From Rhabdothermincola salaria (GTDB lineage: Bacteria; Actinomycetota; Acidimicrobiia; Acidimicrobiales; Acidimicrobilacustridaceae), in NCBI RefSeq assembly GCF_021246445.1, contig NZ_JAJQXW010000005.1, positions 124,001 through 188,000 of the forward strand: a stretch of DNA of 64,000 bases. The letters run 5' to 3'. The notes under the pieces are model-generated. The model saw only the letters and a program-made list of their open reading frames with translations. It was not told where the DNA came from and did not search any database. Made by a program: the position numbers and the translations under genes. Positions within the stretch are counted from its first letter, which is position 1; each line of letters begins with the position of its first letter. This document shows, in pieces, positions 50,770 to 59,652 of this stretch.

Positions 50770-52980
50770 CTATCGGAGACGAGGTTGTTCGGTGGCGCTG
50801 TCGTCGGCCTCCACGTCGGCGATCCGGCGAGCTCGCTCGATGGGTACCTCGGCCGCCGGGGTGGGACGGCCGAAGAAGTAGCCCTGACCGAACGTGCAGC
50901 CCATGGACTCGAGCAGCAGGTGCTGCCACTGGGTCTCGATCCCCTCGGCCACGGCGACCAGACCGAGCTCGGCGGCGAGCGAGAGGATGGACCGGACGAT
51001 GGCGTTGTCGTTGCCCCCGCTCCCCATGCCGGCCACGAAGCTGCGGTCGATCTTCAGGGTGTGCACCGGAAAGCTCTGCAGGTAGGTGAGGCTCGCCCAG
51101 CCGGTACCGAAGTCGTCGATGGACACGCCCACGCCGAGCCCGACCAAGGTCCGCAGGGCGTGGGACGCCTTGTCGAGCTCCTCGACGAGTGCGGTCTCGG
51201 TGATCTCGAGCCACAGATGGGCGGGATCGAAACCCGATGCTCGAATGATCTCGCTGAACCGCTCGGCCAGACCCGGGTCGGCCAGCTGTCGCGTCGACAC
51301 GTTCACGGCGAGCCCGATGTCGATGCCGGAGCGACGCCACTGTGCGGCCTGACGGCAGGCGGCGTCGAGCACGATCTCGCCCAGTTCCACGATGAGGCCC
51401 GTCCGCTCGGCCGTCTCGAGGAACTCCGCCGGTGCGAGGGTGCCGCGTTCGGGATGCTCCCAGCGCACCAGCGCCTCGACCGTCAGGACGTGCCCGTCGG
51501 TGAGATCGATGACCGGCTGGTAGTGGACCACGAACTCGTCGTCGGCGATGCCCTGCTTGACCCGGGCGGCGAGGGCGGTGTCCAGCTCCAACATCCGCAT
51601 GTGTCCGGCCACTTCGACGGGCCGGTTGACGGAGACGACGCCGATCGGCTCGCCCCCGTGATCACGCAGGAGGGTCTGCGAGCCCAGGATCTCGACCGTC
51701 GAGCCGTCGCGGGTGACCTGCCGGACCGTGCCGTGCCATCGGCCCGTCCGTTCGAGCTGGTCCCGCGCCTCGGCCGGCTGTCCGCCGTCCCCCACGCTCC
51801 GCAGCACGTCGAGGACGTGTCGCCCGAGCACCGCATCCTCGGACCATCCGTAGAGACGTTCTGCCGCGTGGTTCCAGCTCTGGATGTGGGAGTGCAGGTC
51901 GGTGATGACCACGGCATCGCCGACCTCGGCGAGGACGCCGGTGACCAGCCCGCGGAGCCGGTCTGGTGCATCGGTCACGGCCGTGACCTCCACCCGCCGC
52001 GCCTGCTCGCCGTGCCAGTCCACTGCTGTCGATGACACCTCGGCCACGACCATCTCGCCGTCACTTCGGCGGATCTGCATGATCTCCGACCGGCGGACAT
52101 GGCCGGCCTCGATCTCTTCCCGGCGCGCCGCCACTGCCGCCTCCGACGTCGGCGCGGCCAGATCCTGGATGTTCTTCCCCACCAGGGTCGCCCGGTCGGA
52201 CCCGCCGATGAGATCCTGGGCTGCGTCGTCCGCGAACACGATGAGGCCGTCGACGTGGACGATCACTCCCTCACGGGGCAGTGGAGGCGCAACCGCCCGG
52301 GGCACGTCGTGCGGGGCCGGCAGATCCAGTCGGTAGCCGGCCCCGGGAACGGTGACCAGGACCGCTGGGGCACCAGGATCGGTCTCGATCTTCTCGCGCA
52401 GCCGCCGGATGTGCTCGGTCACCGTCGCGGGCTGCTGCCGCTCCGATACCGAGCGCCACACGGCATGGAGGAGCTGCTTGTGGCTGAACACGTGGCCTGG
52501 ACGCACGGCCAGGTAGGCGAGCAGAGCGAACTCCTTCGCGGTGAGGTCGACGACCTCGCCGCCGCACGTGACCTGCCGAGAGCCCAGATCGATGTCGCAG
52601 CGCCCGAGCTGGATGCGGGTGTCGCTTCGGACGTTCCGCCGACGCCGCACCGCCAGCACCCGTTCGGTCAGCTCTTGGAGGAAGAAGGGCTTCAGGACGT
52701 AGTCGTCCGCGCCCCGCTGCAGCGCGTCCACGCGGTCGGCCTCGGCGGTCGAGTCACCCAGGACGATGACGTGCGCAGTGGACCCCGACTCCCGGAGCAC
52801 GTCGACGAGGTCCAACCCCGACACCGCCGGCAGCGCCAGATCCAGGATCACCACCAAGAAGGACTGCAGCTCGATGGCGGTCGTTGCCTCCGCCGCCGTC
52901 CCGGCGACGGCCACCTGGATGCCACGGTCTTGGAGCTGGTCCCGGAGGTCTGGCTCTGCGCCGACGATCAGCGCGTCCAT
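50770..52980 (-). CDS. REC-HTH(OmpR)-PAS-PAS-EAL protein: c-di-GMP phosphodiesterase fused to a DNA-binding regulator
   Basis: A 736-residue protein with five domains in one chain. They are a receiver with phospho-acceptor D in VVILDLALPAVSG and K in VLKPFF (1-115), an OmpR-type winged helix (LGRCDIDLGSRQVTCGGEVVDLTAKEFALLAYL...VTVPGAGYRLD, ~125-225) and two PAS domains (DGLIVFADDAAQDLIG, then DAVVITDLHSHIQSWNHAAERLYGWSE). The last is an EAL phosphodiesterase (~480-720). The EAL domain looks active: VEALVRWEHP, LAVNVSTRQ, LEITETAL, SIDDFGTGWASL, LKIDRSFV and AEGIET are all present. There is no GGDEF. It could link a phosphorylation signal and PAS ligand to both transcription and c-di-GMP breakdown. 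Confidence 0.88.
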   Translation of the reverse strand: MDALIVGAEPDLRDQLQDRGIQVAVAGTAAEATTAIELQSFLVVILDLALPAVSGLDLVDVLRESGSTAHVIVLGDSTAEADRVDALQRGADDYVLKPFFLQELTERVLAVRRRRNVRSDTRIQLGRCDIDLGSRQVTCGGEVVDLTAKEFALLAYLAVRPGHVFSHKQLLHAVWRSVSERQQPATVTEHIRRLREKIETDPGAPAVLVTVPGAGYRLDLPAPHDVPRAVAPPLPREGVIVHVDGLIVFADDAAQDLIGGSDRATLVGKNIQDLAAPTSEAAVAARREEIEAGHVRRSEIMQIRRSDGEMVVAEVSSTAVDWHGEQARRVEVTAVTDAPDRLRGLVTGVLAEVGDAVVITDLHSHIQSWNHAAERLYGWSEDAVLGRHVLDVLRSVGDGGQPAEARDQLERTGRWHGTVRQVTRDGSTVEILGSQTLLRDHGGEPIGVVSVNRPVEVAGHMRMLELDTALAARVKQGIADDEFVVHYQPVIDLTDGHVLTVEALVRWEHPERGTLAPAEFLETAERTGLIVELGEIVLDAACRQAAQWRRSGIDIGLAVNVSTRQLADPGLAERFSEIIRASGFDPAHLWLEITETALVEELDKASHALRTLVGLGVGVSIDDFGTGWASLTYLQSFPVHTLKIDRSFVAGMGSGGNDNAIVRSILSLAAELGLVAVAEGIETQWQHLLLESMGCTFGQGYFFGRPTPAAEVPIERARRIADVEADDSATEQPRLR

Positions 52981-53235
52981 CGGCCCGCTGTTCCCGAGAT
53001 CCCCGTCCCCGACGCTCGCACCATCGTCGTGGGCGAGCGATTCTCGTTCGGCCAGGACCGCAAGCGGGTCGAGACGTCGATCTGCCGGTGCTCGACAACG
53101 AGGAACTCGGACACGAGGCCGCCTTCTGATGACCTGGGCGCCCCCACCAGGAAACCCTCGCGGGCGAGCGTGCGAGCAACGCTAACAGGGGCGGTCCGCA
53201 CCCGACGGCCCGCGCCGAGGCGGTGAGACCTGCCG

Positions 53236-53364
53236 ATGATCGCCGAGGCGACGGCCGAGCTCGACCTCTCGGGTGTCTCGAGCGCCGACATCGTGATGGC
53301 CGGCAGTGGGCCGGGGCAGACGGAGAACGCGTACCGGTTCGAGCTGGCGGACGTCACGTTCTGA
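53236..53364 (+). CDS. Short frame, possible gene remnant
   Basis: A 42-residue frame (MIAEATAELDLSGVSSADIV, ending AYRFELADVTF). Codon use is host-like and the ending looks like the last strand of a larger protein, so I read it as the 3' end of a lost gene rather than a true small gene. No family recognised. Confidence 0.25.
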   Translation: MIAEATAELDLSGVSSADIVMAGSGPGQTENAYRFELADVTF

Positions 53365-53448
53365 TCGCGCCGTTGAGCTCGGGTCCGCTCGTGGGTGTCC
53401 GATCGCTGGTCGACCCCTCCATCCGGGGCCTCAGCTCCGATGGGACTC

Positions 53449-53504
53449 GCCAAGATGACGTCGCACGCCAAGACGGCGTTCAGCGGCCCGCCGCGAGGCA
53501 GCGA
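53449..53504 (+). pseudogene. Fragment: middle of an EthD-like gene
   Basis: About 56 bp (coding AKMTSHAKTAFSGPPRGSD) match the middle of the intact gene at 59653-59967 (PKMTSHTTTVFSGTPRGTE) at roughly 49 of 56 positions. Not part of any open gene here. Confidence 0.7.
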
Positions 53505-53552
53505 CGTCGTAGGCCACCCATGAGGAGGCAGGCCCGGGAATATGTTGTGGTC

Positions 53553-54299
53553 ATGGAGGACCTCGAGAACGTGCGGATCGCCGACGAGGACCGGGTGCGG
53601 ACGATCTCGATGCACCGTCCCGAGCGGCTCAACGCCTTCGACGGTGGCCTGGTGGTGGACCTGGCCGCCGCCCTCGAGGCGGCGGCCGGCGAACCCGAGG
53701 TGCGCGTCGTGGTGGTGACCGGGAGCGGACGAGCGTTCAGCACCGGCGCCGACCTCAAGGCCCTGGCCGAGCCCCGACCGGAGGAGGGCGGCCCAAGGGA
53801 GACCGGGGACGGCAACGGCTTCGACCGGCTCCTCGACACGCTGGCCGACTTCCCCAAGCCCCTCCTGATGGCCGTGAACGGCTATGCGGTCGGGTTCGGC
53901 ATGACGATGCTCGCCTTCGCCGACGTCGTGTTCATGTCGACCGAGGCGCGCCTGCGTTGCCCGTTCACGGAGCTCGGGGCCCCGACCGAGGCCGGCTCCA
54001 GCTATCTGTTCCCGCAGCTGCTCGGTCGCCAGCAAGCGGCGTGGACGTTGCTGTCGTCGGAGTGGATCACCGCCGACGAGGCCAAGGGGATGGGGCTGGC
54101 CTGGCAGCTCTGCGAGCCCGAGGACCTGCTGGCCGTCACCCATGACCACGCCCAGCGGCTGGCGATCCACTCCCTGGAGGCGCTGTCGTCGGTGAAGCGG
54201 CTCCTGAACGCCCCGGAGCGAGCGGAGCTCGCCGCCGCCTTCGGGCGGGAGCGCGAGGCGTTGGCGGTGTTCGTCGCCGGGTTCTCGTCGCCCCGCTGA
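53553..54299 (+). CDS. Enoyl-CoA hydratase/isomerase family protein
   Basis: A 248-residue crotonase-fold protein. RTISMHRPERLNAFDGGLVVDL opens the fold, the oxyanion-hole strand is GRAFSTGADLKAL, and VNGYAVGFGMTMLAFADVVFMS is the second half of the active site. The catalytic glutamates are in FTELGAPTEAGSSYLFP. It probably acts on an acyl-CoA in fatty-acid or aromatic breakdown. The start is set at ATG 53553 because the conserved fold starts about ten residues later; no clear ribosome site is visible. An ATG at 53521 would add ~11 residues. Confidence 0.85.
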   Translation: MEDLENVRIADEDRVRTISMHRPERLNAFDGGLVVDLAAALEAAAGEPEVRVVVVTGSGRAFSTGADLKALAEPRPEEGGPRETGDGNGFDRLLDTLADFPKPLLMAVNGYAVGFGMTMLAFADVVFMSTEARLRCPFTELGAPTEAGSSYLFPQLLGRQQAAWTLLSSEWITADEAKGMGLAWQLCEPEDLLAVTHDHAQRLAIHSLEALSSVKRLLNAPERAELAAAFGREREALAVFVAGFSSPR

Positions 54300-54353
54300 C
54301 CGCGACTGCACTTCCGGGCGGACGGACATGACATCGGTCACTACGCTCGGACC

Positions 54354-55484
54354 ATGTCCGACACGGCCACGCCCGACGGCTCCACCGAGCCCCACGCCCC
54401 GAAGACCACGGTCGATCGCAGCTCCTACGCGTCGGGGCTGGCCAGGTGGTTCGAACAGCGAGACGACGGTCGTCGCGACATCGAGGTCAGCGGCGTCGAC
54501 ATCCCGATGGCGACCGGCTTCTCCAACGAGACCGCGTTCTTCGAGCTCGACTGGAACGACGACGACGGTGCCCACCACCAGCGCTACGTCGCCCGCATCG
54601 AGCCCGGGACCGGACCGCTCTTCCCGCCGCAGACCGCCGCCACCGCGGTCTCGGTCGGGCTGCAGTACCGCATCATGGCCACCGTTCGTGAGTACGGCAT
54701 CCCCGTCCCGCCGGTGGTCGACTACGAGCCCGGCTCGTCGGCGCTGGGCAACCCGTTCTTCGTCATGGAGTTCGTCGACGGGGTGATCCCGTCCGACACG
54801 CCCCGCTACAGCCAGGCCGGCTTCATCGTCGACGAGGCCACTCCCGAGGAGCGGCGGCGGATGGTCCGCACCGGGTTGGAGGCCATGGCGGCCATCCATG
54901 CCATCGACTGGCGCGCCGCAGGGCTCGACTGGCTCGACACTTCCACCGACGGCAACCCCACCCAGGCCGACCAGCTGCGCCTGTACCGGTCGTGGGTCGA
55001 CCACCACCTCGCCGGTCGGCCGCACCCCGTGATCGACCGGGCACTCGACTGGCTGTCGGCCAACGACCCGCAGGACGAGCGCATCGGGCTCATCTGGGGC
55101 GACAGCCGGCTGGGCAACATCATCTGGAAGGACTACTCGCCCGCCGCGGTGGTCGACTGGGAGGCCTGCGCCCTCTCGCCCGGCGAGGCCGACCTCGGTT
55201 GGTGGCTGATGTTCGATCGCATGTCGTTCGACGACCTGGGTGCGCCTCGCCCCGAGGGGTTCCCCACCCGCGAGGAGATGGTCACGATGTACGAGGAGGC
55301 GTCGGGCCGAGAGGTCCGCCACCCCGGGTACTGGGAGATCTTCGGGGCGATGCGCTTCTGCGCCATCATGATCCCGCTCGGCGACCGCATGGTCGCCGCC
55401 GGGCTGATGCCGGCCGAGGCATCGATGGCCGTCGAGAACGACGTCACCGCGGCGGTCGCCCGCCTGCTCGACCAGTTCGCCTGA
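54354..55484 (+). CDS. Phosphotransferase-fold (APH-like, acyl-CoA-metabolism type) protein
   Basis: A 376-residue protein of the aminoglycoside-phosphotransferase superfamily. The catalytic loop is LIWGDSRLGNIIW (W-G-D-x-x-x-x-N), the metal aspartate is in AAVVDWEACALSPGEADLGWWL, and the N-lobe has GFSNETAFFELDW and YVARIEP. WGD and the VDWE pattern put it with the ACAD10-like family next to beta-oxidation genes, which fits the enoyl-CoA hydratase 54 bp upstream. Substrate unknown. A copy of its last codons lies at 57348-57398. Confidence 0.85.
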   Translation: MSDTATPDGSTEPHAPKTTVDRSSYASGLARWFEQRDDGRRDIEVSGVDIPMATGFSNETAFFELDWNDDDGAHHQRYVARIEPGTGPLFPPQTAATAVSVGLQYRIMATVREYGIPVPPVVDYEPGSSALGNPFFVMEFVDGVIPSDTPRYSQAGFIVDEATPEERRRMVRTGLEAMAAIHAIDWRAAGLDWLDTSTDGNPTQADQLRLYRSWVDHHLAGRPHPVIDRALDWLSANDPQDERIGLIWGDSRLGNIIWKDYSPAAVVDWEACALSPGEADLGWWLMFDRMSFDDLGAPRPEGFPTREEMVTMYEEASGREVRHPGYWEIFGAMRFCAIMIPLGDRMVAAGLMPAEASMAVENDVTAAVARLLDQFA

Positions 55485-55696
55485 GATCCGAGCCGAGCCC
55501 GGGCGACGAGCCGCTCGAGCTCGTACTCGACTGGTCGGCGCACGGCATCCACGAACAGAACGTTCGACCTCGACGTGGCGGCCCGCGAGATGCTGACGCC
55601 GCCGAGAGCACGATCGGCCTGGCGTCGTCGGGGTGAGACCCCTGGCCAACGGGTACGAGACGGGTGGATCATGCAACCGAGCAACGGGAGGCAAGC

Positions 55697-56797
55697 GTGC
55701 GACGTCCGCTCTCGGGCCTGTGCACTGCGTTCGTCCTGGTCCTGGTCCTGGCCGCCTGCGGCGGCGACGAGGAAGACGACGCGTCCCCGACCACCGAGCC
55801 GCCGAGTTCGACGACCACCGACGCACCGGACGGCACCGAGCCGTCCGAGGACACGGACGCCTGGCAGCCGTGTGAGAGCTCGGCGGGATTCTCGTTGTCG
55901 TACCCGGCCGATTGGGAGACGAACGCCGGCGACGTCGTCGGCCCGTGTTCGCAGTTCGATCCGGAGCCCTTCGAGGTGCCCGAGGCGACCGACGAGCGCG
56001 TGGCGGTGATCAACGCCTACGTCGACCCGGTGGGCTTCGCCGATGCCGCCGCCCCTGGTTCGGACCGGATGGAGACCGAGCGCGCGACGACGGTCGTCGA
56101 CGGCCGTCAGACCGTGCGCCTGGAGGGGCCGGCCAGCGAGCTCTTCGGCGAGGGAACCACGGCGGTGCGCTACCTCGTGGACGTTCCGTCCGGCGACGAC
56201 GGGCAGCCGCGCACGCTGGTCGTCGATGCGGTGGAGCGGGCCGGCGGTGACTTCGACCGGGCGGTCGAGGTGCTCGACCGGATGGTCCGCAGCATCGACA
56301 TCGGAGGCGCGGACGGCATCGTCGATGGGCAGACCGTGGTCGCCCGCTACGGCGGCGGGGGAACCCCCTTCGCCGCAGGGGTGGAGCCCCGCGACGGCGA
56401 GCACTGCCTCACCGTGCCGTTGGAGGGCGACTCGGTCGAGGAGTGCTTCTCGGTCGGCGGTCCCGACGACGTTCGCGTCGCCGACCTCAGCGGCGATCTG
56501 CTCCCCGTGCTCGGCGGCATCACCGGCGCCGACGTGTTCCGCGTCGACGTGGAGCGCGCCGACGGCACCACGTTCTCGACGCTGCCGGTCCCCGTCGAGG
56601 ACGGCGGAGCCCGAGGCTTCGCCGTACCGGTCGACCCTGACGAGGTGACAGGGCTCTCGTGGTCGTCAATGGACGGGACCCAGCTCGGATCCCGGGATCT
56701 CGATGCGGAGAGTGACGTCGAACCCGTCGTGGGGCTCGAGTCGCCGTCCGTCGCCGGTGCGTCGTACCCGGCTGCTGGTTCCGCAGCGGCATGGTGA
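55697..56797 (+). CDS. Secreted lipoprotein, unknown function
   Basis: A 366-residue exported protein from GTG 55697 (GGGAGG six bases upstream). The signal peptide and lipobox are VRRPLSGLCTAFVLVLVLAAC. An acidic Thr/Pro linker follows, then a domain beginning GFSLSYPADWETNAGDVVGPCSQF, like the PsbP/'photosystem-like' stress-response lipoproteins of actinobacteria (SYPxDW, VINAYVDPVG, VLDRMVRSID), and a second beta-rich domain. Overlaps the next gene by seven bases. Confidence 0.75.
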   Translation: MRRPLSGLCTAFVLVLVLAACGGDEEDDASPTTEPPSSTTTDAPDGTEPSEDTDAWQPCESSAGFSLSYPADWETNAGDVVGPCSQFDPEPFEVPEATDERVAVINAYVDPVGFADAAAPGSDRMETERATTVVDGRQTVRLEGPASELFGEGTTAVRYLVDVPSGDDGQPRTLVVDAVERAGGDFDRAVEVLDRMVRSIDIGGADGIVDGQTVVARYGGGGTPFAAGVEPRDGEHCLTVPLEGDSVEECFSVGGPDDVRVADLSGDLLPVLGGITGADVFRVDVERADGTTFSTLPVPVEDGGARGFAVPVDPDEVTGLSWSSMDGTQLGSRDLDAESDVEPVVGLESPSVAGASYPAAGSAAAW

Positions 56798-57243
56798 ACG
56801 CGGCACAGGAGGACCGACCTCGGGACCATGGGCGCAGACCAGTCCTCCACCCCGTCCGGACGTTGGGCACGGCACTCGTGGGCGGCACGGTCGGCGCGGC
56901 GGTCGTCGGGGGGGTCGTCGGGTACGTCGTCGCCGACGGAGGAGGGCTGGCGACGCTGGGAGCCGTGATCGTCGCAGCTGTGCTCGGGGCGCTGGGTGGC
57001 GTCTCGGTCGCCATGGCCATCGAGCTGCGTGATCGACCGCTGCGGTCTCGAGGGACGACGATCCTGACGGTGCTCGTCGTGGGTCCACCGCTGTGCGCGC
57101 TCGTCGCGTGGGGTATCGCACAGACAGAGCTCTTCGGCGAGGTCGACACCCGACATCTCTTCGTCGTGTGGATCGGGATCGTGCTGCCGGCGACGGCGCT
57201 GTTGGGCCGTTGGTTCTCATCCAGGACGTCGCCCGACCCCTGA
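56791..57243 (+). CDS. Four-TM membrane protein
   Basis: A 150-residue protein with four hydrophobic helices (TALVGGTVGAAVVGGVVGYVV, LATLGAVIVAAVLGALGGVSV, TTILTVLVVGPPLCALVAWG, VVWIGIVLPATALLG). ATG 56791 overlaps the end of the lipoprotein gene, so it is translated with it. No family recognised; the pair probably works together at the membrane. Confidence 0.65.
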   Translation: MVNAAQEDRPRDHGRRPVLHPVRTLGTALVGGTVGAAVVGGVVGYVVADGGGLATLGAVIVAAVLGALGGVSVAMAIELRDRPLRSRGTTILTVLVVGPPLCALVAWGIAQTELFGEVDTRHLFVVWIGIVLPATALLGRWFSSRTSPDP

Positions 57244-57347
57244 CGCTCGTGGTTGCGAGAGCCACGCAGCGGCATTCCGGGAGCGGCGCAGGGTCGTCCC
57301 GGTGCCTGCCGAGTACTCCTTCGTGGCCGAGGAAGCCTCCAGCCCGC

Positions 57348-57398
57348 AACCTGCACGTCAGCGCAGCCCTCTCCCGACTGCTCGACCAGTTCGCCTGA
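57348..57398 (+). pseudogene. Fragment: 3' end of a phosphotransferase-fold gene
   Basis: NLHVSAALSRLLDQFA and stop match the end of the gene at 54354-55484 (DVTAAVARLLDQFA), and the similarity continues ~12 bases past the stop (GAGATC.G.GCCGAG). A second frame end follows (to 57510: LPGELRETMAGIGRRIAALHG). The rest of 57244-57523 is unassigned debris. Confidence 0.65.
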
Positions 57399-57523
57399 GA
57401 TCTGCGCCGAGACGGTGGGGTCGGGGGTCGAGGTGGTCCTTCCCGGCGAGCTGCGGGAGACGATGGCCGGCATCGGTCGCCGCATCGCCGCGCTCCACGG
57501 TTCGCGCTGACGGCGACGACGTC

Positions 57524-59407
57524 CTAGGCGTAGCGGATCGCGTCGGGGTCCCAGTCGGGGTAGGACACCATCCGGTAGTAGTCGCTGGTCTCCCACGGGG
57601 CGTTGACCTGCATGCGGCCTTGGCCGTTCACGTAGTAGTTGCGCCGGGCGATGGCCTCGTCGGTGACCATGATGAGGTTCTGTGACTCCTCGACCAGGCG
57701 CTCGTTGTAGGCCTTGAACGCCTCGTGGGTGACCTCGACGGTCGACGTGCCGCGCTCGATCATCGTCGTGAGGCACCGAGCCACGAAGCCGGCCCACATC
57801 TGGTACCAGGCCGGCAGGGCGACCCCGCCCGACACCGGCTGCGAGTTCGGGCCGTACAAGACGAACAGGTTGGGGAAGTCGGGGACCATCATCCCCACGT
57901 AGGCCATCGGCGACTCCTCGTCCCACCGCTCGTGCAGGTTGGCTCCCTGACGGCCGTAGTACTCGGCCGGCCACAGGTACTTCACGATGTCGTACCCGGT
58001 CGCGCAGATCACGACGTCCACCTCGTGCACGACGCCGTCCTCGGTCTCGATCCCCGAGTCGGTGAACCGGGCGATCCCATCGGTGACCAGCTCGACGTTG
58101 TCGCGGGTGAGGGCGCGATACCAGCCGTTGTCCACGATCGGTCGCCGGACCATCGGCGCATAGTCCGGGACCAGCGCGTCGATCAGGTCCTGGCGACCGC
58201 CGGTCTCGCTGCGGATGTACTCGGTGAGCATGTTCCGGACGAACTCGCTCTTCTGGGTGATGCGGCCACCGGTGGCCTCGAACTCCGGGTCCCGGATGAG
58301 GAAGTCCTTGTGGAAGTCGAACAGGTGCATGATCGACGTGATCCGGCACCAGTTCCAGTACCCCGGCATCTCGTCGATGAGCCAACGGACCTCGGGCTCG
58401 ACCGGGTCGCCGTACTTGTCCCGGGGGCTGATCCACTGCGGGGTCCGCTGGAACACCTCGACGTGCGCCGACATCTCCGCCACCCGGCCGAGCAACTGGA
58501 CGCCCGTCGATCCGTTGCCGATCACCGCCACCCGCTTGTCGCTCAGGTCGATGTCGTCCGGCCACGCCGTCGGGTGGATCACGGTCCCCCCGAAGGCGTC
58601 GACGCCGGGGAACTCGGGCACCATCGGGTTGGCGAACAAGCCGGCCGCGCTGACCACGGCGTTCGCCTGATGCGAGACGGTGGAGCCGTCATCGAGACGG
58701 AAGGTGACGTGCCAGACCTCGGCGTCGTCGTCGAAGCGGGCCTCGACCAGGTCGTGGCCGAAGCGCACGTTCGGCAGCACGTCGAACTTCTCGGCGATGT
58801 GCTCGAGGTACCGCTTCACCTCCGGGCCCCGGGCGAAGTACTCCGACCAGGCGAAGTCCTTCTCGAAGCTGAACTCATAGGACGAGCTCAGGGTGTCGAC
58901 GCGGATGTCGGGGTAGCGGTTGATGCTCCAGGTCCCGCCGAGCTCGCCCCGCCGCTCGTACACCGTGTAGGGGATGCCGAGCTGCTCGAGTTGCACGGCG
59001 GTGGCGATCCCGTTGAAGCCCCCGCCGACCACGGCCACGTGGAACCCGTCGGGCACGGCGCCGACACCGGATGGCCAGTCGGCGAAGAACGGGAACTCGT
59101 CGAACGAGAGCACGCCCTTGCGCAACTCGAAGTCGCCCTCCGGCGTGGGCACCCCGAGCACGAGGTCGAGCATCGTGCGGATCTCGTCGTCGCTCGGAAC
59201 CCGCAGCTCCCAGGAGTCGAGGTCGCGCTCGATGAGCTCGACGCAGCGATCGACGAGACGCGCCCGATCCTCCGAGCTGAGCTGGGCCACCGGGCCCAGC
59301 GCGGCGACCTCGGCGTCGCCGCTGGCCTGGTAGACGGCGATTCGGAGCGCGGCGAGGTCTGAGCATTCGACGGCGCGGCGGATGTGGGCGTGAGTGACCT
59401 GGGGCAC
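57524..59407 (-). CDS. FAD-dependent Baeyer-Villiger-type monooxygenase
   Basis: A 627-residue flavoprotein. An extra ~130-residue helical N-terminus precedes the FAD Rossmann motif VAVVGGGFNGIATAVQL. The BVMO fingerprint is FGGTVIHPTAWPDD (FxGxxxHxxxWP), followed by the NADPH motif VAVIGNGSTGVQLL. ATGYD and the C-terminal LYGPNSQPVSGG are also family-typical. It inserts oxygen next to a ketone to make an ester or lactone. GTG 59407 with GAGGAG upstream is the start; the longer frame above runs through the promoter. Divergent from the EthD-like gene. Confidence 0.88.
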   Translation of the reverse strand: MPQVTHAHIRRAVECSDLAALRIAVYQASGDAEVAALGPVAQLSSEDRARLVDRCVELIERDLDSWELRVPSDDEIRTMLDLVLGVPTPEGDFELRKGVLSFDEFPFFADWPSGVGAVPDGFHVAVVGGGFNGIATAVQLEQLGIPYTVYERRGELGGTWSINRYPDIRVDTLSSSYEFSFEKDFAWSEYFARGPEVKRYLEHIAEKFDVLPNVRFGHDLVEARFDDDAEVWHVTFRLDDGSTVSHQANAVVSAAGLFANPMVPEFPGVDAFGGTVIHPTAWPDDIDLSDKRVAVIGNGSTGVQLLGRVAEMSAHVEVFQRTPQWISPRDKYGDPVEPEVRWLIDEMPGYWNWCRITSIMHLFDFHKDFLIRDPEFEATGGRITQKSEFVRNMLTEYIRSETGGRQDLIDALVPDYAPMVRRPIVDNGWYRALTRDNVELVTDGIARFTDSGIETEDGVVHEVDVVICATGYDIVKYLWPAEYYGRQGANLHERWDEESPMAYVGMMVPDFPNLFVLYGPNSQPVSGGVALPAWYQMWAGFVARCLTTMIERGTSTVEVTHEAFKAYNERLVEESQNLIMVTDEAIARRNYYVNGQGRMQVNAPWETSDYYRMVSYPDWDPDAIRYA

Positions 59408-59450
59408 GGTGCTCCTCGCAGGGCCGGGAACCTCGCGGCGGCCCTTTCGC

Positions 59451-59479
59451 AATATAGAAAGATCCTTCAGTGCTCTGTA
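59451..59479 (-). promoter_or_regulatory. Candidate promoter of the monooxygenase gene
   Basis: On the minus strand TACAGA, 17 bases and TATATT (complement of AATATA at 59451-59456) make a possible -35/-10 pair, 44 bases before the GTG start. The local A/T-rich patch stands out in this GC-rich DNA. The remainder of the 245-bp divergent gap should hold the EthD-like promoter. Confidence 0.35.
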
Positions 59480-59652
59480 GGAGCCTACGAACGGGCCGAG
59501 ACCGAGGTCAATCCGCCCCCCGATCCCGCCCACAGGTCGGCCGGCACCCGCCGACCCGGTCACGAGGGAACCGGCGTCCTGGGTCGCGACGAGGTCACCG
59601 TCGTCCGAGGGGAAGGGGAGTGAACGGCGCGGCAACCAGATAGAGAGGGCGC

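Larger units (their letters stand above)
52981..53552. other. Debris-containing gap
   Basis: 572 bp without a full gene. It contains the short frame at 53236-53364 and an EthD-like fragment at 53449-53504. The rest shows nothing recognisable; long antisense frames here are shadows. Confidence 0.5.

Noticed and set aside
52968-55826. 952-codon minus-strand frame opposite the hydratase and phosphotransferase genes
   Set aside because: Shadow of two well-supported plus-strand genes; no motif.
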